Source of the DNA: JAAEPI01 sp965212145
GTDB lineage: Bacteria > Bacteroidota > Bacteroidia > Cytophagales > Cyclobacteriaceae
Direction of reading: 5' to 3'
Length of the DNA: 64,000 bases
Assembly: GCA_965212145.1 (NCBI GenBank)
Contig: CBDBUY010000004.1
Span: 62,001-126,000, forward strand
The position numbers were made by a program, and so were the translations under genes. The number at the start of each line of letters is the position of its first letter. The stretch's first letter is position 1. Under the pieces are notes generated by a model that was given only the letters and a program-made list of their open reading frames with translations, had not been told where the DNA came from and did no database searches. This document shows, piece by piece, positions 22,027 to 33,639 of this stretch.

Positions 22027-25000
22027 CTCCTCGTTCATCACCAGCAGAGACATCCTGTGCATCCTGTTGAGCTTGTGACCTTAGGATGCCAGAGTTCCCA
22101 TGGCCCAAATTCACGGCCGTTAATAAATGGACTTGTCAAGTGTTTGTGGGCTTCCATGGAAGTTTATCATCTGTTTTTGGTGAATAGACTCTCCAAGTAC
22201 TTACTGAGTGCTCCTTCTGTAAATGGCGCCCGAGTCGGCGGCTCGAAGTTGGCAGCTTCACCAGTGCTGCCGCCAAACATCTGCTCATCCTCACGGAAAT
22301 GTGCTTGGACAATTTCAGACTTCGTGCGCTGGGCGTGCGCCCACGCACAAGGCACAAGGGCTTACAAATCGCAGAAACAAGCTGCCGCTGGTTCTGGCGT
22401 GCGTACGACTGCCCATGCAAAAGCCCAGTGAATCTTGTCAACAATCTACTTGTTCTCGCAGCGCGCAACTACTGTCAAGGTAGCCAGATGGTGATGGGGG
22501 TTTCCCAAACAAGGCAGCTTTGACTCAGAGGAAAACCCCTAGGCCCTCGTTGCCTTGCACGCGGTATCTGCAAAAATTGGCCAAATAGTTTTCTGTTTAG
22601 CAAGGTCTTCTGCCTCCCTCGCTCTTGCCAGCACCAAAGGGCGCAGGCAGGATACAATGCGAACGACATTTGAGTCTACCCACTACAACCCACTCCTGCT
22701 GCTGCTTTTGGGGCGCTGTGGTGTCCTGGATCGAGGAATGAGCAAGGCTGTGTCAAGCGCAATTGGCAATGTCCAGAGCACGACGCAACGTATACCATGC
22801 AAACCGAACATTTGTGCTGGGAACCTTTTGGACAGGCAGGCAGGCAGGCACACCTTGCCGGAGGAGTTGACACCAGGATCGCCCTGCTTCAGCCTTTTTC
22901 AGGTTCCGGGCTTGGTCTTTCGTGTGCCCAAGCCGCTACCGAGAGTCGTGCGGTTCCTGGGTCTTCTCCTCCCCTGCCTTCTGCCTTAAGAGCCCAGGAC
23001 GGCTTCGCATGATCAGCTTTTTCTGGATCGCCAAAGTCCCGAATGTAAGGACCGTACGCCTTCGAAGGATCGACATCAGGTTTTTTCTCGCTGCTTTGGT
23101 CCTGGCCAGCCGAGGCTCCCGTCACAAGCGCAGGCTATCAGAGCTGCGACAGGCTGCGCAGTCCTGCTCCTGTTCTTGCTGATCAGGAATCTGCTCACCC
23201 TGCACCTAGACAGAAACCAGCAAGAAGGGTTGTGACCGTTGGGTTGATTCAGCTTCTGAGGCAACAACGCAGGGTTCGACGCCTTGCTGCCTGCCAGTTC
23301 CAGCTCCATGCAAGGTTCATCTGGGCTTGCTGCGTTCCATTTCATGATTTTTCTGTGAAAACTTACGCAAGACATGATTGTCGAGCTTCGGAAAACTTTC
23401 GAGTCCCGTGTAGTTCTCTCTGAATGCTCTGTAATACCTGCACATTCAATATGGCACGTTGAGTATGACGCTGGTCTTGGGGTCTATCTCTCAGCTTGGG
23501 AACGTGCTCAGGCCATCACATCATCAATCCCATGGATGTCAATCCATGTGTCTGGTCCAGCACTTCTCTGAGGAACGAGCTCTTCAGCCCCGGCATCTTC
23601 CGGAATCTTCTCTTCTGGCACCTTGAAACCCACCCTGCGAAAGCCCATGTCTACCCATCAGTCATTAATGCAAGCAGCCAAAAAGAAACATGTCGTTGCA
23701 GCTCGGGAGGGGAGATGCTGGGTTGCAGACGCCAGGATCAGCGGCATCGAGGTCACCAATGTCCTTGAATCCAAATTATCTAGCAACCCTCTCACAGCAG
23801 ATGAGCGGCAACAAACATCTCCTCATCGCACTTGCTTCCTTCTGATCCTTCCCCATCGTCACCACGATCGCCATCTCCATCCATGTCGATGTCGGACTGC
23901 GAGCTTACTTGTAAGTATACCCATCGTCGTGGACATAGACATGCGAGTCGACAGTGGGGTGAATGGCTGACCCAAGATACATGCCAACAACACGGATTTC
24001 CGGGTCCGTTTGTCTGCTAGAGGCTGCTGCGTTGTTACGAACAAACACGTATCCCAACCCTTCTTGCGATACAAGCTGCGTACAATGAACGGAGAAGTGC
24101 AGCTGGCCTTGATGAAGTCCGAGTCTGCATCCCCCTCTCCTTCACCTTCACCTTCTCCTTCTCCCTCACCTGCATCCCGACAGAAACAAATAGGCAAAAT
24201 GAGCTTGATGTCAGCTCATGGTGTCATTGCAGATGCTAGAGGAGTCTGCTATCCCGTATGATTGTTTGTGCTCCGTATCGCGTTCATTCGAATCCCATGC
24301 CCGTGAAATGGCTCACACGTTTCAAACCCAATGTGCAAACATGTGCACACATACCATGCTGAGACAGCTTTAATTTGGCTGCTGCCTATAGACATCCGGA
24401 CTTTGGCGGCTTGAGGCGAATTCAAATCTGAGCCTTCACCGTCCCCTTCGCCCTCGGCACCATCCTGCCTACGCACGATACAGGCAGGATACCACAACTA
24501 CATGGCCGCATCACCAAGTAGGGACCATGCCCTTGAGGCTGCATCTGCACGTCAAATTGCGCGTCTTTGTCTTCAAACTCTGTCTTGTCAGGCTCCTGCG
24601 GCTCCTGATATCTGACGTGGCAAAGGGTGACCAACAGACCCTGCTGGCTCGAACCGTACAAGCGTCCACCATCCTGCTCGGGTGCGTCTTTGGCATCAGT
24701 CTTGTCAGCCTTTGCGTCCTCCTCTGGCGGCGGCTTTTTGTTGGCTTTGCCTCGGGATTCTCTGGAATTATGCTAACGCACAAGCTTCACCTCTGCAAGT
24801 TGGGAAGGGACTGTCTTCCTCATCCTTTGCCGTCGTGTCCTGAGATTCTCCCAGCCCCTGCATCGCAACCGCCTAACAAAAAGATGGGGCGTGTACGCAT
24901 CCTCTGTCAGCACACGTTTGGGAACAGCAGTCTAGGCAGCGTGCGGCTTCGCCCTCGCCTTGAGCTCCATGCGCCTACAGTCCACAGAAGTAAAGCGTGC

Positions 25001-26524
25001 TACCTGCTTGCTGGACGATCCGAGAGAGATCTTGAACAGGCATGGAAAGACAAGGTCAGCCTACCTCAATGTCTTCTTGCGGTCCCTTCTCCTTCTCCTC
25101 TGGTGCGTCACCTTCATGAGTCTAGTCGAGTGTTTGGATGAGCTTGCAACATGCAACAAGTGAGCCAAAAAAAGAGCACGAAGCTGTTTGGTACGGCATC
25201 TGTTCAGCGCAGCTTGAGATGCAGGCCATCTTGATCGTCTTCTTTGTCATCCTCGAAAAAGTTCAGGCAGCCGGGATAAGGCCGCTCTCGTTTGCAGCGG
25301 AGTCCTCCTCATCCCCGTTCCAAAGCTTTTCATCGAGCATGCCGCCTTTTGATAAGTCCACATCACCTGCCGGAAGAAAACACCGCCACGTCACGAATCG
25401 AATGCTTGGTGCGGCGTCGGCCTTGCTGTCGATCCAGATCTTGCCTCAGGTTCATTTAATTCAGGAAAGGCTACGATGGTTGAAAGAACATGCTTGGCAT
25501 TTGGCTCGTCTTCATTTTCTTTGTCCTCATCTTGCTTCTTCTCATCATCCTGCCAGTCGAGTCTTAGTTTAGCAACCCACGGCAAGGGACACCGAGACTC
25601 CCCTCAATGATGCTCGCAGACGCTCTAATGCCTCTTGTGGCATCGCTTTGGCTTCAGTGTCCAGGTCGAAACCAACCTCTCTTGCGTTGTCCTGTAAGGC
25701 TCGAGTGCATCAGGCCCAACTTGCCCTCATCAGTGCAAAAACTGTTGCTTTTGCCAGTCACCGACCAGGGTCAGCTGAAGCTGCTCGTTAACTCACTCTC
25801 CAAGACCTGTCCTCGCTCGGCTTGGGCTGTTCTGGTTCAGGCCTGAGGCGCATCTTATGTTGTCAGCTCTTGTTGTTCTGCATACTAAAAGACTCAGGTA
25901 GGAGCTGCTGCTCCTGCTGCTCGTTCCGAGTACCTTCGAGCTGCGCATCATCCTTGCCAGACCAAGATCGGCAGCTGTGAGCATCTGCATTTTCAAAACC
26001 GATTGTGCTCCTCGATCTCATCGGTGACATCCTTCAGGCCCTCACCTTCACCTCAACGTCATATGATTCCCAAGCACAGTAGCAACATGCCAAATTGAAT
26101 ACTGCCGAGGCACCCATACCGGTCCCTGTCTGCCATTCAGTGCCACCTTCCCCTCAGCACCGAAGCTTCTTTGAATGCCACGACAGGTTCGGCAAAAGGA
26201 TCTTGCCTTCACCCTCTCCTTGCTCCTCCTCTTCTTTGGAGTTTAGGCCCTTCTCCTGGAGGGTAGCTCCACAAGCGGGCTAAGATGATGTGCAGCATCA
26301 TAAGCTAACACATCGCAGCTTAAGGCTGAAGTCTCCATCAGGAAGCAGGCCAGCCGAAGAAGCTCAAACCTCATGTGCAACGGTGCACTGACATCGCGTT
26401 AGCCCTTTGCTTCCTTCACCGAGCACGAGGCGAAATCTCAGCTGTGGCTAAGGCTGCCTGGTTACAGGCAGGCAAAGCGCACGTCTCATGCACTCATCCA
26501 CTTGCGCAAGGGATTCTCTCGTGC
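22027..26524 (-). CDS. Large acidic low-complexity protein of about 27 micro-exons (partial)
   Basis: Exons in transcription order: 26466-26524, 26207-26255, 26000-26051, 25894-25952, 25797-25842, 25599-25691, 25490-25549, 25406-25439, 25299-25366, 25227-25251, 25065-25111, 24948-24974, 24791-24872, 24674-24744, 24551-24604, 24434-24464, 24108-24169, 23813-23896, 23733-23763, 23577-23621, 23367-23437, 23254-23290, 23164-23205, 22985-23101, 22854-22883, 22690-22725, 22366-22408, 22205-22303, 22027-22079. Nearly all junctions keep phase; 26000/25952 and 23733/23621 are unresolved. Peptides include EKGLNSKEEEEQGEGE, FDLDTEAKAMPQEALERLRA, DDEKKQDEDKENEDEPNAKH, DAPEEKEKGPQEDIE, EPQEPDKTEFEDKDAQFD, a Glu-Gly run, SDIDMDGDGDRGDDGEGSEG and PDVDPSKAYGPYIRDFGDPE. 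Donors include GTAAGT (23367, 22205), GTGAGT (25797), GC and GA. Rich in D, E, K, Q and G, it is probably largely disordered; the function is unknown. Start and stop are not placed. Confidence 0.85.
24131..24169 (-). repeat. In-frame hexamer repeat coding for Glu-Gly
   Basis: Within exon 24108-24169, tandem GAAGGT, GAAGGA and GAGGGA units encode six consecutive Glu-Gly dipeptides, followed by DADSDFIK. Similar E-G coding occurs in exons 24434-24464, 24948-24974, 26000-26051 and 26207-26255, suggesting one small motif copied into several exons. Confidence 0.85.
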
Positions 26525-27121
26525 CTGAAGCCCACCCAGCAGCAGGGCCCGGGCCAGCTGCAGGATCCTTAGTCCACAACCAGCAGAAACACGAATGCTG
26601 CCACTGTGACTTTTTGCATTTCGTGACGGAACTTCCTGAAATCCACGCCAGGCACTTCAAACCAACTGGCAGGCAGGCTTGGTTACCTGCTGTCGTTGAT
26701 GCGAGGTTTGCTAGGCTGAAACGATTGCACAGACTAGCTGACTAGCTATCCCCTTTGCGGGCGGGCCCTCCAAAATCCTTCACAGACTCAGGGCAGAACT
26801 GCTTGGCAAAAGGCGCCAATGGAGAGGCACACGAGCTCGGGATCTGTTCCAGGTGCTGCCTTCGCGGCTGTACAACTTGAACTTTGTTCGTGCCTGAATC
26901 CTACATGGTTGCATATTCTAGGAAGGAAGCCTTCACAGCGTTCTTATGAACAACGGATGCGCAAGTCCATCTTACAAGGCCAGTCCGTCAAAAATGCTTG
27001 GCGCTGACAATGCTCAAGATACCGAATGCGCTTGTCTGGACAGCAGATGGTTCCTAGCATGAGCTGCCAAGCAAGGTGCCGAAGAGCATCCTGGATCTGT
27101 GACACTGGCAAGATCTCCAAC

Positions 27122-27181
27122 CTTGGCAGCCAGACGCAGGCTGGCTGTGAAACCCGACTCATCAAGGCTCTGGAGGGCAAT
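27122..27181 (-). CDS. Exon of 20 codons, unknown function
   Basis: Phase 0->0, acceptor ending GATGTCTCAG, donor GTTGGA after AAG. Encodes IALQSLDESGFTASLRLAAK. The same frame remains open beyond the donor (VGDLASVTDPGC), while another frame there gives LEILPVSQIQDALRHLAWQL, so the next segment is ambiguous. It lies upstream of the acidic gene and may be part of it. Confidence 0.5.
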
Positions 27182-27983
27182 CTGAGACATCAGTTAGGAT
27201 ACCTCAGGCCTTAGGCACAGACAAAGCTTTGAGGCGCGGTTCACGTCCTAGGCCCAGCTGTGGCACGGCCAGTGCCTCCTGCAGTCTCAAGAATACAACC
27301 GCTTGAACTTGAAAACTGATACAGGTCCAAGGTGCCTCTTCCTCTGCTTGCTCTGATCCTGCACCATTCCTGGCGTCCACATCCACACTTGTTGCGACCT
27401 TGATCCTGAACCGATGGCGTTGATCGTTCCCTCATTCTTCGATCCCACCCTCCACATTAATTACATAGAGCTTGTTATGTGCCATCGGATGATTCAGCAG
27501 CCAAGCGGCGTTTGGGTGGCCGCCTTGATGGAGATTGAGGGATCAGAACTGTATGCCTTGCTGGCGTCCCCAAGCATGAGGCGAAAGCTTTAACAAACTT
27601 GTTCCCAGTCCCACACATCATTAATCGGCTCCATGTGCCTCACGAGCGTGCTGCACGGCCAGGAGGAGCAAACGCAGAGGGCGCAGAGCTTCTGCAGCTG
27701 GAGCTGTTGGAGGTTGCAAGCCTGCAGTGGCCAGGAAGAGAATGCTGCATCACAGTCATGAAACCTGGAACTATATTGGGTTGCAGGGTGCGGCGTCCAG
27801 TTTGCTACAGTATCCGCTACCCTGTTTTGGAAGGCTGTGGAAGATTTTTACTGTCGACATCAATTATAGCAGCTGCTGGTTAGGATCGCAGTATTTGTGT
27901 TTCAGCACACAGGCACTGCTTAAATGGGCTACGGAAACCGCAACGTTCTGCGCTTGAGGCCCAAATTCTTGCTGTACGGCTGA

Positions 27984-28163
27984 TCAGTCCCAGATTAGGG
28001 CCCCAGCACGTCCGCAGTTGCGACAGGTTTGACTCGAGATCCTTCGCGTCGATCAGCTTTTCCAAGAAACAACAGCAACAAAGTATAGCAAACAAAGGCC
28101 ACTGCAGTTCTGTGCCGTGTCCTGGCTGGATGATCTCAATGATGAAGCCATCGATGCAGGCAC
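27984..28163 (-). CDS. Two phase-matched exons, the second with a CxxC knuckle
   Basis: Exon 28103-28163 (1->2) has an acceptor ending GAGCCCAG and encodes ACIDGFIIEIIQPGHGTEL, with a GTGGCC donor. Exon 27984-28041 (2 in) follows an acceptor ending GACGCGAAG, encodes ISSQTCRNCGRAGALIWD and reaches TGA. The intron is 61 nt. CRNCG could be half of a zinc ribbon, but the partner cysteines are not seen. A competing frame of the second segment (LIDAKDLESNLSQLRT) is also open. Confidence 0.5.
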
Positions 28164-29952
28164 CTGGGCTCCGTGAATCAATACAGTCGAGGTTTTTGCA
28201 TAAACAAGCTGAGTCAAAACAACGCCGTTGTCTTTGCAACAGCCCCTCGTGAATGAGGTACTCTTTAAGTGAAGATGCTGCTCACGCAACATGTGTAGGG
28301 CGCAAAAGTCTGGAAGGGTGTGAAGATGCGGTACTGTAATACAGCCAATGGTAATTACTTGCAAATGCTTGCCGCAGCAGAGAAGGACAGAGCGAATCCC
28401 AGTAATGTTGCAAATGCTAATACCGAAATGACTCACAAACCTCACACGGAGAATATCGCGAAGATTTTGTTATTTGCAAGCTTTATACAGCAATCTCCGT
28501 CCACCCGTACTGCTACTCAAAAATAACGGCCTCCGCCATTCCCATACCCCAGTGCCAGCCCTGTGCAAACTTCATGCTTTTGGGGCAGCAAACTGATCCA
28601 ACAAGATGATCACAGGAATTTGAGGGCCATGCTAGGCCTGAAGCGTCCGCCAGGCCTGCTGTCACGCATAGATGTCTTGGCTGTATGATTACCAACTGAT
28701 CGCATAGGAAGGCCTTCAACCTCTTCTGCTGAAATGTCAGGTGCAGAAAACAACCCTGATTTGGCCTTCGTCCATCTGCTTCACGGCTACGGTGGCCTCC
28801 CCAAGTGCTGTAACTGCTTCAACTTCCACAACTAAAGTGATCCTCCTTCATTCCGCGCAAGCACTTTTTTGGAGTTCTGGCTCTGGGTCCAGAAGCTCCC
28901 GGGCCAGTTTGTGGACGTCGGCACTTACAATATGATGTATCACCTCAGCTGCTCGCCTGATGACAGAGATGCAAAAGAGCAGCCTGGATCACTAGACAGC
29001 TACAAACTGAAGGACGTGACAATGCTGCTGCAACAAATGTTATCAGCGTCGGCGGTCAAAACATTCAGGCAAGAGTCTGGGACATTCTTGGCTGACCACC
29101 AAAGTTTGACGTTGTCAGCCTGGAACGAGTTTAGTCACGCGACTCATGCGGCTTCTGACATACACAGATTGCTTTGGCATGCTGTTGTACATGTAAATGT
29201 TCCAGCAGGCACCTGGTCAGTTCCCGCATATCGCTTTTGTGCCTCTCTTTGGTCCTCTCACCCAAGGGTGGGCATGCAACGAAGCAGAAAGTCGGGAACG
29301 ATGATTCGAATCCTGTGGGTCTTTCAGTACGAACCCCCCCCTTTTCCGGCTTTCGAACACATGGAGATACACATCCTTTGATTGGAGCACTGATTAGAAG
29401 AAAAGTAGTCTGAATGTTTATCGCACACGGCACGTGTGGCTCCAAAAGACAGACTAGCCTGGCTTGGAAATGAGCTCATGCTTGGAAAACAACCTGGAGC
29501 TAAATGACTGCCACGTCCAGGTCCTTCATTCCCTGGACGATGGCAAATTCACGGATGGCATCCATTTCGCCTTGCAATCGGCTTGATGGAGCTCAGCACA
29601 AGACAGCAGAACAATGTGTCCCACAAGCCACGGACCAAACACTTCAGATATCGCGCCTTCCTCCGACATGCCGAATGGGTTCTTCTGCATTTCCCAGCAG
29701 CCCAATTGGAAGAGGACCCCTCGCCTCACAACACAAGCGCCTCTGAATTAAGCTCGCTCTGCAGTTTGCATACGGCAGGCAGTGATGCTACAGACTCAAG
29801 GGGGCAAGCCTAAGTGCAACTGGGAGGCCCATTCATGGCATCCGGCTGACCGCAGCCAGAACGGCCGATGGCCTTCAATACCAAAGCCCCTCGAATATGT
29901 TGATTCGAAACATGCCAAGGATAAACATGTTTACTCCTAAATTCCATTGAGC

Positions 29953-30160
29953 CCTGACTCATCAATTCATAAAAGCATCTCAACAGTGCAACAGCTCTGC
30001 GCAACATGCTGCTCAAGGCTTCGTGGGGGAGGTGAATTGCTACGGAAGATGCTGGAGTATCGGCCAGAGATCCACTTGTGCCTGCCTCTGCGTCCCCTCG
30101 CATTACTCCGTCCAGCATGTTGGGATACCTTAGAAGTAGCATCACCAGGCCACTCATCCG
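29953..30160 (-). CDS. Three phase-matched short exons, unknown function
   Basis: Exon 30129-30160 (0->2) encodes RMSGLVMLLL; exon 30044-30085 (2->2) encodes QAQVDLWPILQHL; exon 29953-29996 (2->1) encodes AVALLRCFYELMSQ. Donors are GTATCC, GTAGCA and GC; introns are 43 and 47 nt. The joined peptide is Leu-rich and helical. A larger single frame covering this region is also open, so the splicing is inferred. Just upstream (about 30,420-30,500), one minus frame encodes REQWKFLGKTEKEK after an acceptor ending GGGCAAAG, with another frame giving FQQEDGHHDEGAVEVSREDG. Confidence 0.5.
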
Positions 30161-30863
30161 CTGCAGACCTTGACCACTGAGACATGGCAAGTGTTTAGAA
30201 AGCAAAGCTGCACGATGTCTTGTGAACAGTGTTCTGGCCACTCCTGCGCGATCCACACACTTGAGGGTACCGCATGAGCTCATGAAACCTGAACAGGAGC
30301 CCCTGAAAACTTTGAAGCCTACCACAACATAGGACCATCAGTATTTCTGATTGTGCTTCATGCACGCAATCAGGAGCCTGTCCTGACGTCCGCGCATGAA
30401 CTGGGGGCAGCCAACGCCGACTGTTTTCTCTTTCTCCGTCTTCCCGAGAAACTTCCACTGCTCCCTCATCATGATGACCATCTTCTTGTTGAAAACCTTT
30501 GCCCACCAACAGAAGCAATAAAAATGAATCCGAGTGAGAGAGGCCCACTGATGCTCTTTCCTGCAATTCGCTGCAGCTGGGTGGCAAAAGCATTGCCCCA
30601 CATCAGCATCAGCGGGCCACCAGCCAGCCGCTGCCTGCAAAGGATTCCATTCAGGCTTTAATGGCTTTAGGCACCCTGCATGCTTCCCTCTAAGGAATAG
30701 AAATCAACTTCAAGCGCCATGGACTGAGAGCTTTGAACTCCCCACTCCCCGGGAGCATCTCGTGCGACAAGCTGCTCACCGCTGGATCCGCTCCGCAGGT
30801 TGTGCAGGTAGCCTGAGCTTCCAAACCAAAAAGCGGCCGCTTGCGTCCGGGAGTCACAAAATC

Positions 30864-30947
30864 CGGGGATGATGGAAAAGAAAATAGAAACTGCCAAAGG
30901 AAAAAGGTTATATAGCGATAAAAGGAAAAGAAAATGGAATCTACTAC
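30864..30947. repeat. Two adjacent copies of the GGAAAAGAAAATGGAAAC repeat
   Basis: Copies at about 30,864-30,894 (GGATGATGGAAAAGAAAATA then GAAACTGCC) and 30,918-30,947 (AAAAGGAAAAGAAAATGGAA then TCTACTAC), separated by GGTTATATAGCGATA. They share core and flanks with the copies at 7.2 kb and the 55 kb array. Confidence 0.8.
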
Positions 30948-30949
30948 TT

Positions 30950-33140
30950 CTGTGGATCTTTGTTCTTGTGGGTTTGTCAGCGTCAGGGACCCGACTGCAG
31001 CTGAATGGCTGACAATGCCCAGGCGGCATCTGCTCGGACTCGTGAAGTGATCCAACCTCATGCCAGGCATCAGCTGTGTACTTCTCAAAGCTGAGGGTAC
31101 CCAAGTAGAGCTTCTGCAAGGGCCTTGTGGACATGTTTTTTCGGAAAATTGGGTACCACATGCGCGCCCAAGCCCAAAAAGCTGCAGGGACTTTTCAAAT
31201 AAAACATGAGAAAGCCCTTGTTTGACACAAAGTTATGCTGCTGTTCTCTGCGATACAGCCTGTATAACAGCCAGGCCCCTTTTTCTCCTGGTTCTGCTCT
31301 GGCTTTGCTTCTGCGATTTTGGACGCGGCTTCTTTCTCATTTTAGCCAGCTTGATCCACCTTGCTTTGAGTTGTGCTGGTTAGGAAGGAGAAGGGCTTCG
31401 TTTCTTCCAATACTGTGCAGCGTCGACAGTTGGTACATGGTGCATGAATGCGCGCGCAAAAGCCAAACAAAGATGTCCAAAGAAGATACAAAACTCCGGG
31501 AGATTCCGAATTGCAGCACCAACGACAATTTCCGGAGACATTTGATCGGAGGCTCTGAAAGGATCGAGCAACAAATGCCCGGAACGCCGGGAGAGCTGAC
31601 CTTCCGTGCATTGTTGGACATGGAGTTACCAAACCAGAGCTTGACTACAATCCCTGCAAGCTGACACTGGTATTTGAGCTTCACTTTAGCTTGTCACTGG
31701 ACCAGCTGAAGCTTGAGCATGTCTTTTCATATCTTTACTATCCTTGACCGACGCCTAAAGATTGGGCTTCTGAGCTTTGAGCTTCAAAGATGAAACCTTC
31801 GCAGCCCACAAAGTCCTGGAAAAAACTTGTGCGACAAGCTTGCCCAAGGACTCGACAGCAGGAGCACCATCAAGACTTGCCAAGAAGCCTAAAGAAAACA
31901 TTGAAAAAAGAGCATGGATTCCCACACGCTGGCATCTGCCTTGACTGGAAATCTTCGACGGTGGATTTCCGGAAATCGCTTGCGGCCAAAAAAAGAATTC
32001 TCCGCTGGGGCCATGCAACAAACATCGTGCATCCACAACCATTCTGGCCGTTGCTTTCCGCACATGTCAAATGGTATGTGCCAGTGGTCAGCAAATCAGG
32101 TCGACGCTCCGCATTCAGTATCCAGTCCTCGGCTACTGCGAATTCAAGGGAGCACGCAGACATGTTCCAGAGAAATTGACAGACTCGGCATGAAAGCCTA
32201 GCTTCGTACTCCTCTGCCAGCCCAGTCTTCAACAAATGAGCCCACGTGGGCATCAGGCCAACCATATTTCGATGATACCTGCATCATCTGCTAACAGTCC
32301 ACAACGTTAACGTTTATCAACTCAATGCCCTGGGGTTCTGGCAACCACTGCCCATCAGTTCGTGGAACTCTTTGCTCCGGAACGTCCACAATGATGATGT
32401 CGCTCTTATCACCATGAGGCTGACGGTCACCTGAGCCGATGAATCCTTCAGCTTAAAGCATTCCTAGAAGAGTTTCCTGACATGCATGTAAATCTTCAAA
32501 ACATCTTTCTCCCTGTGGAGAACCAGAAGGCTGCATATGCTTCCAGGGTGCTGAAGAATGCATGCCCATCACATTTGGAAAACTGCGTCCTCACCTCTTG
32601 CAGTACGGCCTCACTGAAACCATAGCAGGCGCATGCCATGAGAGCAACAGATTCTACCAGTGGCTACTCAATTTGTCCATAGAAGACCCGTCTTGGTTTC
32701 TCTGCCTTACAAGATGATTTGCAAAGCCTCATCACTTGGCCGAAATGGAGTCCAGGCGAAGCAGAAAAGGCGGATGCGCGAGGCCTGCTTTGGCAACCCA
32801 ATTACATCACCATGCAGAGCACGTGGCCATCCCTTTCCTGAGGACCCCTTGAGATTCCTAGTCACTCGTCTGAAGCGGATTTGAGGTGTCACATCAGCTG
32901 AGGCGCATGCAAGCCCGATTAAAGAAAGCTCCGCACCTCTTCCCGGATCGCTTCCGGGACCTTCACCAAAGCTCAGAGCAACAGGGTAGACGCAGCCAGT
33001 TTGGTGCAGCAAGGTGTGGCAACTTGCACAGTTCTTTGGCTCTATGTGAAAGCTAGGGCAAGTGGCCTGGTCCCAAGCTGCAACGGGTTTGATGTTCTGC
33101 TGCGAGATGCCAGACATGCCAACCGCTCCTGACAAAGCTA
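30950..33140. other. Unassigned stretch
   Basis: Open frames occur on both strands, but none could be bounded by splice sites and linked in phase with confidence. No repeat was recognised. Confidence 0.3.
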
Positions 33141-33141
33141 C

Positions 33142-33220
33142 GCTCATAACTCTTGAGAGCTGCCGAGAGCCTATCCATGTTGGGGAGGACATGTGAGTCC
33201 TCGGCAGACAGGTCGCCTGT
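33142..33220 (-). CDS. Exon of 26 codons, unknown function
   Basis: Phase 0->1. The acceptor ends CGAATCAAG and the donor is GTAGCT. Encodes TGDLSAEDSHVLPNMDRLSA then ALKSYE, a soluble-looking helical peptide. No neighbouring exon could be joined with confidence. Confidence 0.5.
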
Positions 33221-33540
33221 CTTGATTCGGATGTCCCTCTGGATGGTCATTGAAGAAGATGTCCTGAATTTGTAAATTCTGGGGATGCAGAGCCTTGCCC
33301 CTGCATGTTTGTTAATCACCATACTTAAAGCGAGAGGGAAGAGGGCACAAGAGGAGCTCACCTGCAATTCTACGTGCTGCTGAGTAGCCCGATCTTGAGT
33401 TCGATAGATGCAGCCAGGAGGGTCATGCTCTGCAGTGAACGACGAGGTTGACATCAACTTCCTGGCATGCACCATCAAAGCATCTGAACCTAACTTAGAA
33501 CACAGGCGATACCGTGTAGCAATAAGCGACAACATGGGGG

Positions 33541-33632
33541 GTTTCCCAAAATGAGGGTTACCTTTTTGGGGGGTAATATTTTGGGATCTGTATTGGGGTC
33601 CCCCTGTTTAGGGAACTACCACATGAATTGAT
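33541..33632. repeat. Copy of the GGGGTCCCC / TTTAGGGAAACTACC repeat
   Basis: GTTTCCCAAAATGAGGG, then ATTGGGGTCCCCCTGTTTAG and GGAACTACCAC. The same order of blocks occurs at 38,240-38,330 (AGTTTCCCAAAAGGA, then ATTGGGGTCCCCTTATTTAG and GGAAACTACCAA). Confidence 0.75.
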
Positions 33633-33639
33633 TCCACAT

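Noticed and set aside
24010..24261. Plus-strand frame with a Ser-Pro repeat
   Set aside because: It is the shadow of the Glu-Gly coding exon on the minus strand, which has splice sites and phase-matched neighbours.
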